A stretch of DNA of 64,000 nt from NCBI RefSeq assembly GCF_021129305.1, contig NZ_JAJOMB010000001.1, positions 620,001 through 684,000 of the forward strand, written 5' to 3'. A program made the position numbers and the translations under genes. The notes below the pieces were generated by a model that saw only the letters and a program-made list of their open reading frames with translations, was not told the DNA's origin and searched no databases. Position 1 is the stretch's first letter, and every line of letters starts with the position of its first letter. This stretch comes from Kineosporia babensis. GTDB lineage: Bacteria; Actinomycetota; Actinomycetes; Actinomycetales; Kineosporiaceae. This document shows, one piece after another, positions 16,934 through 25,732 of the stretch.

Positions 16934-17853
16934 TGAGCGGCGGGGGCGGCGGTAAGCGCCGCGGGCACGAGGAGGAGCACGAGGAACACGAGAACCACGA
17001 ACGCTGGCTGGTCAGCTACGCCGACATGATGACCCTGATGATGGTGCTGTTCATCGTGCTCTTCGCGATCAGCCAGGTGGACTCGCGCAAGTTCGCCGCC
17101 CTGAAGAACGGCCTCTCTTCCGGTTTCGGGGCCCCGGTCGAGATCCTCACCGGCGGTGACCAGCTGCTCGACCCGGGCGGCGGCGTGGCCCCGGACGACC
17201 CGAACCTGGCCGGGGCGGCCGGTAACCGCAGCCCGCAGCAGGCTCCCAACCAGGTCACCGACGTCAATCCGCAGAAGGTTGCCGAGCTCGCCGAGGCCAC
17301 CGAGCAGGCCCAGGTCAGGGGCGAGGTGGAGAACCTCCGGAAGGCGCAGAAGGATCTGCAGCGGGCGCTCACCAAGGCCGGGCTGAAGAACGGCGCCAAC
17401 TTCCGGTTCGACGAGCGCGGCCTGGTGGTCACCATCGCCACCGACAACGTGCTGTTCGAGAACGCCAGCGCCGAGCTGAAGCCGCGCGGTGAGCGGATTC
17501 TGGTCGCCCTCGGCCCGACGCTGCGGGCCCTGCCCAACCAGCTGAGCATCGACGGCCACACCAACTCGATCCCGATCCGCACCTCGCAGTTCCGCAACAA
17601 CTGGGAGTTGTCCGGCAAACGCGCCTCGAACGTCCTGGTCTACATGCACAACCGGGACAGGATTCCTTACAGCCGGATGACTTTCACCGGTTACGCCGAT
17701 ACCCAGCCCCGGCTGCCGGACAGCGATCCGCGCTCGGTGGTGGTCAACCGGCGGGTCGAGATCATCGTCGAGGCCCGGGTGGACGACTCCGCCGGCCGGG
17801 CGGTCGAGGAGCTGGGCAACCAGAAGCAGTCCACGGGCCGCAGCGGCAGCTAG
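16933..17853 (+). CDS. motB: Flagellar motor stator protein MotB
   Basis: Stator subunit anchored to peptidoglycan. The 306-aa protein has an N-terminal charged stretch (HEEEHEEHENHERW), a single membrane helix with the proton-carrying Asp31 in SYADMMTLMMVLFIVLFAIS, a plug/linker region (residues ~70-150), and an OmpA-like domain (residues ~155-280; SIDGHTNSIPI and NWELSGKRASNVL). It overlaps motA by one base and is followed 50 nt later by fliL. Confidence 0.96.
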   Translation: MSGGGGGKRRGHEEEHEEHENHERWLVSYADMMTLMMVLFIVLFAISQVDSRKFAALKNGLSSGFGAPVEILTGGDQLLDPGGGVAPDDPNLAGAAGNRSPQQAPNQVTDVNPQKVAELAEATEQAQVRGEVENLRKAQKDLQRALTKAGLKNGANFRFDERGLVVTIATDNVLFENASAELKPRGERILVALGPTLRALPNQLSIDGHTNSIPIRTSQFRNNWELSGKRASNVLVYMHNRDRIPYSRMTFTGYADTQPRLPDSDPRSVVVNRRVEIIVEARVDDSAGRAVEELGNQKQSTGRSGS

Positions 17854-17903
17854 CCGTAGTACCGCACCACTTCAGGGAAGAACTGACCACCGAAGGAGAA
17901 AAC

Positions 17904-18488
17904 ATGGCCAAGGAAGACGAGAAGGAGGCTGAAGGCGATGCCAAGGGCGGAGGCAGGAAGAGGCTCATCATCATCGCGCTTCCCGTCGTCGTCCTGGTAG
18001 TCGCCGCCGCCGCCTGGTTCCTGGTACTGAAGCCGAAGGACGACAGCGCCGGCGCCGCGGCGGCCCTGCCCGCCCCCAAGCCCGGCACGGTCGTCCCGCT
18101 GGAGTCGATCACGGTGAACCTGGCTGCCAGCCACTTCCTCAAGGTCGGCATCGCCCTGCAGCCCACGGCGGACGCCACCGAGGTGGACGGTTCCAAGGCG
18201 CTCGACCAGCTGATCACCGTGTTCAGCAACGACACCATCGACAGCCTGAGCGAGCCGGAGGGCAAGGACGCGGCCAAGAAGGAACTCGTGGCCCGGATCA
18301 AGCTCGCCTACCTGCCCGAGGAAGAGATCACCGAGGAAGAGATCGTCAAGGCGAACGAGGACGTCAGCGGGGGCAAGGTGAAGGAGACCAACGACCTGAG
18401 CGCGGCCGAGGCGGAAAAGCGCGCGGCCGAACTGAAGGTGCAGCCGCTGGTCTACGACGTCTACTTCACCGAGTTCGTGATGCAGTAG
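17904..18488 (+). CDS. fliL: Flagellar basal body-associated protein FliL
   Basis: Membrane protein that surrounds and supports the stator. The 194-aa protein has a basic/acidic cytoplasmic N-terminus, a membrane helix at residues ~27-48 (LIIIALPVVVLVVAAAAWFLVL) and a periplasmic domain with VPLESITVNLAASHFLKVGIALQP. It ends in QPLVYDVYFTEFVMQ, as is usual for FliL. AAGGAG lies 7-12 nt upstream. It is followed by a very strong terminator, so it is separated from fliM, which sits about 3.9 kb further on. Confidence 0.93.
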   Translation: MAKEDEKEAEGDAKGGGRKRLIIIALPVVVLVVAAAAWFLVLKPKDDSAGAAAALPAPKPGTVVPLESITVNLAASHFLKVGIALQPTADATEVDGSKALDQLITVFSNDTIDSLSEPEGKDAAKKELVARIKLAYLPEEEITEEEIVKANEDVSGGKVKETNDLSAAEAEKRAAELKVQPLVYDVYFTEFVMQ

Positions 18489-18500
18489 GCCCGGACCCTG

Positions 18501-18534
18501 GCGGTGGCGGCTCCGGTGAGCCGCCACCGCTTTC
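18501..18534 (+). terminator. Strong terminator after fliL
   Basis: A perfect 13-bp stem (18501-18513 with 18518-18530) with a 4-nt CGGT loop is followed by TTTC. It ends the flbD-mot-fliL unit before the nSTAND gene. Confidence 0.85.
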
Positions 18535-18553
18535 GGTCATTTCGCTATTCTGC

Positions 18554-18561
18554 GCCGATAA
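18554..18561 (+). promoter_or_regulatory. Consensus FliA/WhiG -10 (GCCGATAA) before the nSTAND gene
   Basis: An exact GCCGATAA lies 24 nt before the ATG at 18586, but there is no good TCAA/TAAA 15-16 bp upstream; the nearest TCAT is 13 bp away. It may be a weak flagellar-sigma promoter or a coincidence. Confidence 0.35.
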
Positions 18562-18585
18562 GTGTCATATCTGCGTAGGAGCAAC

Positions 18586-21500
18586 ATGCCCCGCACCGAC
18601 CGTCCGCTGGGCGGGGAGGACTCCGAACTCGTCCGGTTCGCGAGCGACTTACGGCAGTTGCGGGAAAAGGCCGGCCGGCCCAGCTATCGCGAACTGGCCA
18701 AGGGGGCGCACTACTCGGCCACGACGTTGTCGGACGCGGCCGGTGGGCGGCGGTTGCCGACCCTGGCGGTGGTTCAGGCTTTCGTCCGGGCCTGCGGCGG
18801 CAACGTGTCCGAGTGGGAAGAGCGCTGGCGGGAACTGGCCGGCCAACCGGCCGACAACGACTCTCCCGCACCCTATCCGGGCCTGGCGGCGCTCCAGGCC
18901 GAGGACGCCGACCGGTTTTTCGGACGCAGCGCCCTGGTCGAGGAGATCGTCTCGCGGCTGGGCCAGGAGCGGTTCCTGGCGGTCACCGGTGCTTCCGGAG
19001 TGGGCAAGTCGTCGCTGCTGCGGGCCGGGGTGATGGCCCGGCTGGGCACCGAGCGGCCGGTGGTGGTGCTGAGTCCGGGGGAACATCCGGTCGAACAATG
19101 GACGTCTCGGGTCGCCGGCCGCAGCGAGGCCGACCTCCTGGTTGTGGTGGACCAGTTCGAGGAGGTCTTCACGCTGTGCCCGGACCCGGGGCAGCGGGCC
19201 GAGTTCATCCGGCTGGTGACCGAGCCGTCCGGGCCCAGGGTTCTGCTCGGGCTGCGGCTGGACTTCCTGGCGCACTGCGCCGACCACGCCGAGCTGCGCG
19301 AGGCGTTGTACGGCCGGCAGGTGCTGGTCGGGGCGATGACCGCCGACGAGCTGCGGCAGGTGGTGGTGGGTCCGGCCGAGCGGGCCGGCTGCACGGTCGA
19401 GGGTCAGCTGGTGGCCGAGGTGGTGGCCGCGGCCGGAGGCCGGGCGGGGGTGTTGCCGCTGGTCTCGCACGCCCTGCGGGAGACCTGGCAGCGGCGTTCC
19501 GGGCGCACGCTGACCCTGGCCGGGTACCGAGAGGCCGGAGGCATCGAGGAGGCGCTGGCCCGCACCGCCGAGACGCTGTACACGTCGCTGACGCCCCGCC
19601 GGCAACGCCTCACCCGCGCTCTGATGCTGCGCCTGATCACCTTCGGCGACGGCGCCCAGGACACCCGCCGCCGGATCCGCCGCGACGAGCTGGACACCGC
19701 CGACGCGGACACCGACGCGGTGCTGCACCGGCTGGCCGAGGCCCGGCTGGTGACGCTGGACGCGTCCACTGTCGAGCTGACCCACGAGGCGCTGATCACC
19801 GCCTGGCCCCGGCTGCACAGCTGGCTGGCCAGTGACCGGGACGACCTGCGCACCCACCGCGCCGTGACCAACGCCGTGCAGATCTGGAAGGCGCACGGCC
19901 AGGACGAGGGTGCGCTGCTGCGCGGAGCCCGGTTGCTCAGCGCCCGGGAGCTGCCGGAGCGCGATACCGAACTCTCGCCCGAGGAACAGGCTTTCGTTCA
20001 GGCCAGCATCGACCTGGCGGCCCGGGAGAAGGAGTCGCTGCGGCGCCGGGAACTGCTGCTGCGCCGGCTGAGCGCCGGCCTGGTGGTCTCGCTGGTGGTG
20101 GTGCTGGCGGTCAGCCTGGTCGCGGTGCTGCAGTGGCGAGAAGCGGTGCAGGCCAAGCAGATCGCGATCTCCCGGCAGCTGGCGATCCAGGCGCCGACCT
20201 TGGCCAACTCCCGTCCCGACACCGCGATGCTGCTGGCGGTGCAGGCCTGGCAGACCGCGCCGACCGCCGAGGCTCGAGGCGCCCTGCTGAGCCTCTCCTC
20301 ACGCTCGGAGTACCGCGGCGAGTTCACCGCGCATGAGGCGGCGGTCTCGGAGGTGGCGCTTACCCCCGACGGCAAGACGCTGCTGACGGCCAGCCGGGAC
20401 AGCACCGTGGGGGTGTGGGACCTGTCCGCCCCGGGGTACCCGCGTTCCGCCTCCCTGACGGATCACCGCACCTGGCTGCGCGCGGTAGCTGTGAGCCCCG
20501 ACGGAACGATGGCGGCCACGGGCGGCGACGACCACACCGTCGTTCTGCGCGACCTACGTACGCGAGTTCGCAGCGCCGTACTGAACGGGCACAGCGGCGG
20601 GGTTCGCGACGTCGCCTTCAGCCCGGACAACTCCCTGCTGGCCAGTGCCGACGAGGACGGGGAGGTCGTGCTCTGGGACGTCACCCGGCGCAGTGAGTCG
20701 GCGCGGCTGTCCCCCGACGTCGGCTCGATCGGCACGGTGACGTTCAGCCCGGACGGCTCGCTGCTGGCGGTCGGTGGGCAGAAGGGCACGATCGAAATTT
20801 GGGACGTCCGTGGGCACCGAAGGGTTCGGGAGTTCACCGGCCACTCCGGGGAGGTCCGCGAGGTGCTCTTCGATCCCCGCGGCCGCTACCTGGCCTCGGC
20901 CGGGGACCTGACCGTCAAGCTCTGGAACGTCGAGGACTACGCCGACCCCCTGGTGCTGGCGGGGCACACCGACGAGGTGCGGACGCTGGCCTTCAGCCCG
21001 GACGGGACGGTCCTGGCCAGCGCGGGCATCGACCGTGACGTCCTGCTGTGGGACGTCGCCCGGGGTGTGCGCCAGGCCCGGCTGGCCGGGCACACCAACA
21101 ACGTCTACACCCTGGCCTTCAGCTCCAACACCCAGCTGGTCTCGTCCGGCGAGAGCGGTTCGGTGATCGTCTGGGACATCGCGCGGGCCTCCCCCACCGA
21201 GCTCGAGCCCAACGGCACCATCGACCTGGCCTACAGTCCGGACGGGCGCACCCTGGCGCAGGCGACCGGGAACCGGACGATCCTGTGGGACGCCCGGCAG
21301 CGGCTGCGCCGGGCCGAGCTGCCCGGGCCTTCCCTGGTGTACGCGGTGGCGTTCAGCCCGGACGGTGAACTCGTGGCCACCGCGCACGAGGACGGTGCGA
21401 TCGTCCTCTGGGATCTGTCCGACAACACCGAAGTGGCCCGCCTGGAGGGGCACGAGCTCGCCGTACTGGATCTCGCCTTCAGCCCCGACAGCAAGATGCT

Positions 21501-22164
21501 GGTCTCCGGCGGCGTGGACACCCTGGCGCTGGTCTGGGACGTGGACCAGAAGACGCGCCTGACCACGCTGGCTGCCCACGACGGCCCGGTCAACGGGGTC
21601 GCGTTCAGCCCGGACGGGAAGCGGGTCGCCACCGGTGGGCACGACAGCGCGGTGGTGCTTTGGGACGTGGAGGGCTGGTCCCCGCAGATCCGGCTGACTG
21701 GGCACACGGGCTGGGTACGTACGGTTTCGTTCAGCCCCGACGGCAAGACCATCGCCTCGTCCGCCAGCGACCTGACGGTGCGCTTGTGGGACGCGACCTC
21801 CGGGGAACCGCAGCAGACCCTCACGGGATATCTGGACTCCCAGTTCAGCGGGGTGGCGTTCAGCCCGGACGGCTCCCTGCTGGCGTTCACCGGCGGGGAG
21901 TCGACGATCTCGCTGTGGCATCTGGCTTCCCGGCAGACCTGGGCCCGGCTCTCCGGGCACACCAGTGAAGTACGCGCCCTGACGTTCAGCCCGGACTCCT
22001 CGACGCTGGTCAGTGCGGGCTCGGAGCTGGAGCCGGCGGTGCGGTTCTGGGACACCGATGCCGAGCGGGCGGCCGGGCGCATCTGCGCCGGTCTGGGCCG
22101 GGACCTGAGCACCGAGGAGCGCGACCAGTTCGGGCCCGGGCAGGACCGGGCGAACGTCTGCTGA
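18586..22164 (+). CDS. Membrane nSTAND NTPase with N-terminal HTH and 14 WD40 repeats
   Basis: Predicted signalling ATPase. Start is the ATG at 18586 with AGGAG 5 nt upstream; a GTG at 18562 is in frame but lacks a ribosome-binding site. The 1192-aa protein has an XRE/HTH-like region (residues ~14-80) and an nSTAND1-type NTPase with Walker A GASGVGKS (135-142) and Walker B VVVDQFEE (around Asp189). A winged-helix/helical region precedes a membrane helix (~494-516). Fourteen WD40 repeats (~579-1157), enough for two seven-bladed propellers, make up the rest. The family is widespread in actinobacteria with poorly known roles. It lies between fliL and fliM, which are normally adjacent. Confidence 0.93.
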   Translation: MPRTDRPLGGEDSELVRFASDLRQLREKAGRPSYRELAKGAHYSATTLSDAAGGRRLPTLAVVQAFVRACGGNVSEWEERWRELAGQPADNDSPAPYPGLAALQAEDADRFFGRSALVEEIVSRLGQERFLAVTGASGVGKSSLLRAGVMARLGTERPVVVLSPGEHPVEQWTSRVAGRSEADLLVVVDQFEEVFTLCPDPGQRAEFIRLVTEPSGPRVLLGLRLDFLAHCADHAELREALYGRQVLVGAMTADELRQVVVGPAERAGCTVEGQLVAEVVAAAGGRAGVLPLVSHALRETWQRRSGRTLTLAGYREAGGIEEALARTAETLYTSLTPRRQRLTRALMLRLITFGDGAQDTRRRIRRDELDTADADTDAVLHRLAEARLVTLDASTVELTHEALITAWPRLHSWLASDRDDLRTHRAVTNAVQIWKAHGQDEGALLRGARLLSARELPERDTELSPEEQAFVQASIDLAAREKESLRRRELLLRRLSAGLVVSLVVVLAVSLVAVLQWREAVQAKQIAISRQLAIQAPTLANSRPDTAMLLAVQAWQTAPTAEARGALLSLSSRSEYRGEFTAHEAAVSEVALTPDGKTLLTASRDSTVGVWDLSAPGYPRSASLTDHRTWLRAVAVSPDGTMAATGGDDHTVVLRDLRTRVRSAVLNGHSGGVRDVAFSPDNSLLASADEDGEVVLWDVTRRSESARLSPDVGSIGTVTFSPDGSLLAVGGQKGTIEIWDVRGHRRVREFTGHSGEVREVLFDPRGRYLASAGDLTVKLWNVEDYADPLVLAGHTDEVRTLAFSPDGTVLASAGIDRDVLLWDVARGVRQARLAGHTNNVYTLAFSSNTQLVSSGESGSVIVWDIARASPTELEPNGTIDLAYSPDGRTLAQATGNRTILWDARQRLRRAELPGPSLVYAVAFSPDGELVATAHEDGAIVLWDLSDNTEVARLEGHELAVLDLAFSPDSKMLVSGGVDTLALVWDVDQKTRLTTLAAHDGPVNGVAFSPDGKRVATGGHDSAVVLWDVEGWSPQIRLTGHTGWVRTVSFSPDGKTIASSASDLTVRLWDATSGEPQQTLTGYLDSQFSGVAFSPDGSLLAFTGGESTISLWHLASRQTWARLSGHTSEVRALTFSPDSSTLVSAGSELEPAVRFWDTDAERAAGRICAGLGRDLSTEERDQFGPGQDRANVC

Positions 22165-22242
22165 GGTTTGTCCGGGCTTTGTCGTCCGGGCCGGTAACCG
22201 CCTCCGGACAGCCGCGCACTTGCTAGACATGATCGGGCCGCT

Positions 22243-22271
22243 CGGCCGGCCGTTGAGGGGGCGGCCGGCCG
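22243..22271 (+). terminator. Hairpin downstream of the nSTAND gene
   Basis: CGGCCGGCCG (22243-22252) pairs with CGGCCGGCCG (22262-22271) in a perfect 10-bp stem with a 9-nt loop, about 80 nt after the stop. It probably insulates the fliM promoter. Each arm is itself largely self-complementary. Confidence 0.5.
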
Positions 22272-22339
22272 CGGATCCGGCTCCGGCACCCTGTGACCTG
22301 GGCTTTCACGGCGGCCTGGGGCCCTCGCGAAGATCGCGT

Positions 22340-22367
22340 TAAAGGATCTGAGGCTGCCCTCCGATGG
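22340..22367 (+). promoter_or_regulatory. Putative FliA-type promoter for fliM
   Basis: TAAA (22340-22343), N16, TCCGATGG (22360-22367). The likely transcription start (about 22373-22375) coincides with the GTG start codon of fliM, implying a leaderless mRNA. Confidence 0.6.
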
Positions 22368-22374
22368 TCCTTTC

Positions 22375-23295
22375 GTGGGCTACTCCAATCAGGCGACCAG
22401 CACGGGCAGACGCCCACGGGCGGGTGCTCGCACCTATGACTTCCGCCGGCCGGTCAGACTGGCCCGGGAGGATGCCCACCTGCTGAAGGTCGCGATGCAG
22501 ACCTTCGGCCGGCAGGCAACCACCGTGCTGACGACCAGCCTGCGAGCGGTCAGCGTGCTCAGTCTCATCCAGGTCGAGGAGATGAGCTACGACGAGTACC
22601 TGTCCGGGCTGCCCGAGGCCAACGTCTGCGCCGTGATGTCGCTGGAACCGTTGCAGGGCAAGGCGCTGCTGAGTCTCGATCTCAGCACGCTGATGGTGAT
22701 GATCGACCACCTGCTGGGTGGTAGCGGGGTCGACGAGCAGCCCGAGCGGCAGCTCACCGACATCGAGCAGACCCTGGTGCGGCACCTGCTGGGCCGGGCC
22801 CTGCGCGAGCTCGCCTACGCGATGGAACCGATCGCGGTGACCCGGCCGCAGCTGCTCACGCTTGAGAGCAACGCGCAGTTCGTGCAGGCCGCGGCCGCCA
22901 CCGACCCGGTCGTGGTGGCCCGGATGCAGCTGGCCGTGGGTGAGCGGATCAGCACGATGGATCTGTGCCTGCCCTACGCCATGCTGCAGCCCGCGCTGGA
23001 GCAGGCCACCCGTTCGGCCGACCGCGGCGAGAAGCAACGCCTGCGCAGCGCCGCGACCGCCAAGACCACGCAGCGGCTCAACGACGTCGAGGTCGACGTC
23101 TCGATCCGCTTCGACTCCCTGCGGATGAGTTCCTCGCAGATCGGCCGGCTGACCGTCGGCGACGTGATCAGCCTGGGCCACCGCACCTCCAACCCGCTCG
23201 AGGTCACCTCGGCGGGCTCGACCTTCGGCTACGCGATCCCGGGGGCCAGCGGTAAGCAGCTGGCCGCGCTGATCGTCGAACCGCAGCAGCAGTAG
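22375..23295 (+). CDS. fliM: Flagellar motor switch protein FliM
   Basis: C-ring switch protein. The 306-aa protein begins at GTG 22375; no ribosome-binding site is visible, but a FliA-like promoter ends 7 nt upstream. It has the CheC-like middle domain (DFRRPVRLAREDAHLLKVAMQTFGRQATTVL, MIDHLLGGSG) and a C-terminal SpoA/FliMN domain (LNDVEVDVSIRFDSLRMSSSQIGRLTVGDVISLGH). The usual N-terminal CheY-P docking motif (LSQxEIDALL) is not present. fliN follows after 103 nt. Confidence 0.95.
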   Translation: MGYSNQATSTGRRPRAGARTYDFRRPVRLAREDAHLLKVAMQTFGRQATTVLTTSLRAVSVLSLIQVEEMSYDEYLSGLPEANVCAVMSLEPLQGKALLSLDLSTLMVMIDHLLGGSGVDEQPERQLTDIEQTLVRHLLGRALRELAYAMEPIAVTRPQLLTLESNAQFVQAAAATDPVVVARMQLAVGERISTMDLCLPYAMLQPALEQATRSADRGEKQRLRSAATAKTTQRLNDVEVDVSIRFDSLRMSSSQIGRLTVGDVISLGHRTSNPLEVTSAGSTFGYAIPGASGKQLAALIVEPQQQ

Positions 23296-23320
23296 CGCAC
23301 AGATTTTTCACTCGGACGGC

Positions 23321-23348
23321 TCAACCGACGCAGGGACGCGGCCGAGAA
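23321..23348 (+). promoter_or_regulatory. Possible FliA-type promoter for fliN
   Basis: TCAA (23321-23324), N16, GCCGAGAA (23341-23348; 7 of 8 matches to GCCGATAA) lies about 50 nt before the fliN ATG. GCAGGGACGC occurs twice within and after the site. Confidence 0.45.
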
Positions 23349-23398
23349 GGCAGGGACGCCACCTCGATTTCTGACTCATCGCACACCGAGGACCCCTC

Positions 23399-24172
23399 AT
23401 GTCTTTCTCTGCCTCACCAATGGTTCCCGATCAGCGGTCCGGCGACCGCGATGCGACCGTCAAGGCCGCCGTCGGGGCCGTCCGGGAGGCCCTGCCGCAG
23501 ATCCCCTCCGCCTCGCCGCTCAACCTCGGCGAGCCGCTGTCGGACCCGGCTCAGGCCACCCTGCCCGACCCCGCCGGCGCCGCGGTCACCGCCTTCCTCT
23601 CCGGCGGGGTCGAGGGCAAGGTGCTGCTGGTCGTCGGCCAGGAGCTGGTGGACGCCCTGGCCGGCACCCCATTCGGCGCCCTCGAACCGGCCCAGGCCCT
23701 GCGCCCGGCGCTCGACTCGCTGGCCAGTTCGATGGGCGGCCGGCTGGACGGTGATCCCACCGCCACCCCGGTCGAGGAATGCCTGCAGGTGCTGACCGGC
23801 GGCACCACCGTGATCGTGCCGCTGAGCGGGGGCGACGGCGCCGTTGCGGCGCTGGTCGGCCTGTCGGTCACGCAGATGGCGCCCTCGGGCCCGGCCGCTG
23901 CGGCGGCGCCCGCACCCAAACCCGCCAGCTGGGGCATCGAGATGCTGCGCGACGTCGAGATGGAGGTGACCTGCGAGCTGGGCCGCACCCGGATGTCGGT
24001 GCGGCAGCTGCTCGCGCTGGCCCCCGGTGACGTGGTGGAGCTCGACCGGCTGGCCGGTTCACCCGCCGATCTGCTGGTCAACGGCACGCTCCTGGCCCGC
24101 GGCGAAGTGGTCGTGGTGGACGAGAGCTTCGGCCTGCGGATCACCGAGATCGTCACCCGGGACGCGACATGA
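23399..24172 (+). CDS. fliN: Flagellar motor switch protein FliN with an extended N-terminal domain
   Basis: C-ring component. The 257-aa product is about twice the size of a minimal FliN. Residues ~1-165 form a domain resembling the CheC-like part of FliY/FliN proteins (GGVEGKVLLVVGQELVDALAG, ALRPALDSLASSMGG). An Ala/Pro linker follows (~163-180), then the SpoA/FliN C-terminal domain (LRDVEMEVTCELGRTRMSVRQLLALAPGDVVELDRLAG). It has no evident CheY-docking peptide. Its TGA overlaps the fliO ATG. Confidence 0.93.
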   Translation: MSFSASPMVPDQRSGDRDATVKAAVGAVREALPQIPSASPLNLGEPLSDPAQATLPDPAGAAVTAFLSGGVEGKVLLVVGQELVDALAGTPFGALEPAQALRPALDSLASSMGGRLDGDPTATPVEECLQVLTGGTTVIVPLSGGDGAVAALVGLSVTQMAPSGPAAAAAPAPKPASWGIEMLRDVEMEVTCELGRTRMSVRQLLALAPGDVVELDRLAGSPADLLVNGTLLARGEVVVVDESFGLRITEIVTRDAT

Positions 24173-25731
24173 GCGGCGACCTGGACCAGCTGGGCCGGGT
24201 GGTCGGCGGCCTGATCGTGGTCCTGATGACGATCGCCCTGGTGGCCCGCGTGGCCCGGCGCGCGCACGGCGAGAACGGCGGCAGCGGCCTTAAGGTCGTG
24301 GAGCGCATCGGGCTCTCCCGCGAGGCCAACCTGGCGGTGGTCGAGATCTCCGACCGCAAGATGCTGCTCGGAGTCACCTCGCAGGGGGTGACCATGCTGG
24401 CCGACTTCAACGACGCCGAGGGTTCGGCGAGCGAGGGTCTGGCGGCTGCGGTCGAGGAGCACCGCGGCACTCAGCCGGTGGCCCGTTCCCGGCGCGCGGA
24501 CAGCCGTCGACGCAACCGGCGCAACCCGGCCGTGGCCGGCGCGGTGGTGGACAGCCTGCGCCGTCAGCTGGGACTCAAGCCTTCTGACCGGTCTTCCGAG
24601 TCGGACGACACTTCGGCCCGCCCCAGCCGGCGGACTGGACGAGGTAAGCGTTCCAAGGGTTTCGGGGTCACCGTGCCCACGAGCGTCCCAAGTAGTGAAC
24701 CCGGTTTCGTGCCCGGTTTCGGCGCTGCTGCCGGACCGGTGAGCGAGCCGGAGAACATCGACGCCGACGAACTGCGCGAGCACGAGGACATGGCCCAGGA
24801 ACTGGCCGCCGCGTTCGGTTCCCCGGCTCCGGAGCACGACGCGACCGAACTCGACGTGGCCGACGACGACTACGCCGAAACTGATTACGGCACGCCGGAC
24901 TACGGCACACCCGAATACGATCCGTCGGACTACGGCACGCCGGAGCTGGACGGAACCCGGCCCGAAGCCGCCCCGGCACCGGTCGACGCCCTGCTGATCG
25001 ACGTCCGCGATTCGGTCGATACTTACGACGACGAGCCCACGGTGACGATCGACCTCGACCGTCCGGTCCGGGCTTCTGGCCGCCGGGCCGCCGGCCCGCC
25101 GAAGGATGCGCCGCGGACCCGGGCCGAGAACCGGGCCCTGCTGCGCGAGGCCGCCCCGGAGGACGACCCCACGCCCCTGCCGCACGGCCTGAACGTGGAC
25201 GAGTTCCCCGATCTGGCCAGCGCTCTGCGGGCTGCCGGACGGACCTCGGCCGAACCTGAGCCCACCCCGGAACCCAAGCTCGAGCCGGAGTTCCCGCCGG
25301 TGCCCGAACCGCGTGCCAGCGTTGACAGTTCGTTCGTGCCGGACGAGTCGGCTGCGCTTCTGCAGCGACCCAAGCGGGCCCCTCGGGCTCCGCAGATCCG
25401 GCCCGAGCAGCGGCTTCGGGCGCCCGCCGAGGAATCACTGTCGGAACGTACTGCCCGACAGGTGGCTGCTTTTCAGGCCGAGGCCTACCCGGGAACGCCT
25501 ACGCCCAGCTTTGACGAAGAGACTCCGGAGCCTCGGCCCACCCCGGCTCCGCGGGCCCAGTCGGTGCTGCCGGCTCAGGCCTCACCGCGGCGGGCGCAGC
25601 AGGCCCAGAAGTCGCACAAGGCGGCGAAGCCCTCGCGGAAGACGGCCAGGCAGTCATCCGCCCCGGCCGCACCCAGGACCTGGCGACAGGGTGTCGACGC
25701 GCTGCGCGACCTGACCGTCCGGCGGGGTTGA
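24169..25731 (+). CDS. fliO: Flagellar biosynthetic protein FliO with a very long C-terminal tail
   Basis: Export-gate assembly factor for FliP. Residues 1-95 match FliO: a membrane helix (VVGGLIVVLMTIALVARVA, ~11-29) followed by the small beta domain (LKVVERIGLSREANLAVVEISDRKMLLGVTSQGVTMLADF). The remaining ~420 residues are a Pro/Glu/Ala/Arg-rich, probably disordered tail with local repeats (DYGTP-type, about 240-262), ending in a basic stretch. Typical FliO is about 100-220 aa. The gene overlaps fliN by 4 nt; fliP starts one base after its stop. Confidence 0.88.
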   Translation: MSGDLDQLGRVVGGLIVVLMTIALVARVARRAHGENGGSGLKVVERIGLSREANLAVVEISDRKMLLGVTSQGVTMLADFNDAEGSASEGLAAAVEEHRGTQPVARSRRADSRRRNRRNPAVAGAVVDSLRRQLGLKPSDRSSESDDTSARPSRRTGRGKRSKGFGVTVPTSVPSSEPGFVPGFGAAAGPVSEPENIDADELREHEDMAQELAAAFGSPAPEHDATELDVADDDYAETDYGTPDYGTPEYDPSDYGTPELDGTRPEAAPAPVDALLIDVRDSVDTYDDEPTVTIDLDRPVRASGRRAAGPPKDAPRTRAENRALLREAAPEDDPTPLPHGLNVDEFPDLASALRAAGRTSAEPEPTPEPKLEPEFPPVPEPRASVDSSFVPDESAALLQRPKRAPRAPQIRPEQRLRAPAEESLSERTARQVAAFQAEAYPGTPTPSFDEETPEPRPTPAPRAQSVLPAQASPRRAQQAQKSHKAAKPSRKTARQSSAPAAPRTWRQGVDALRDLTVRRG

Positions 25732-25732
25732 C

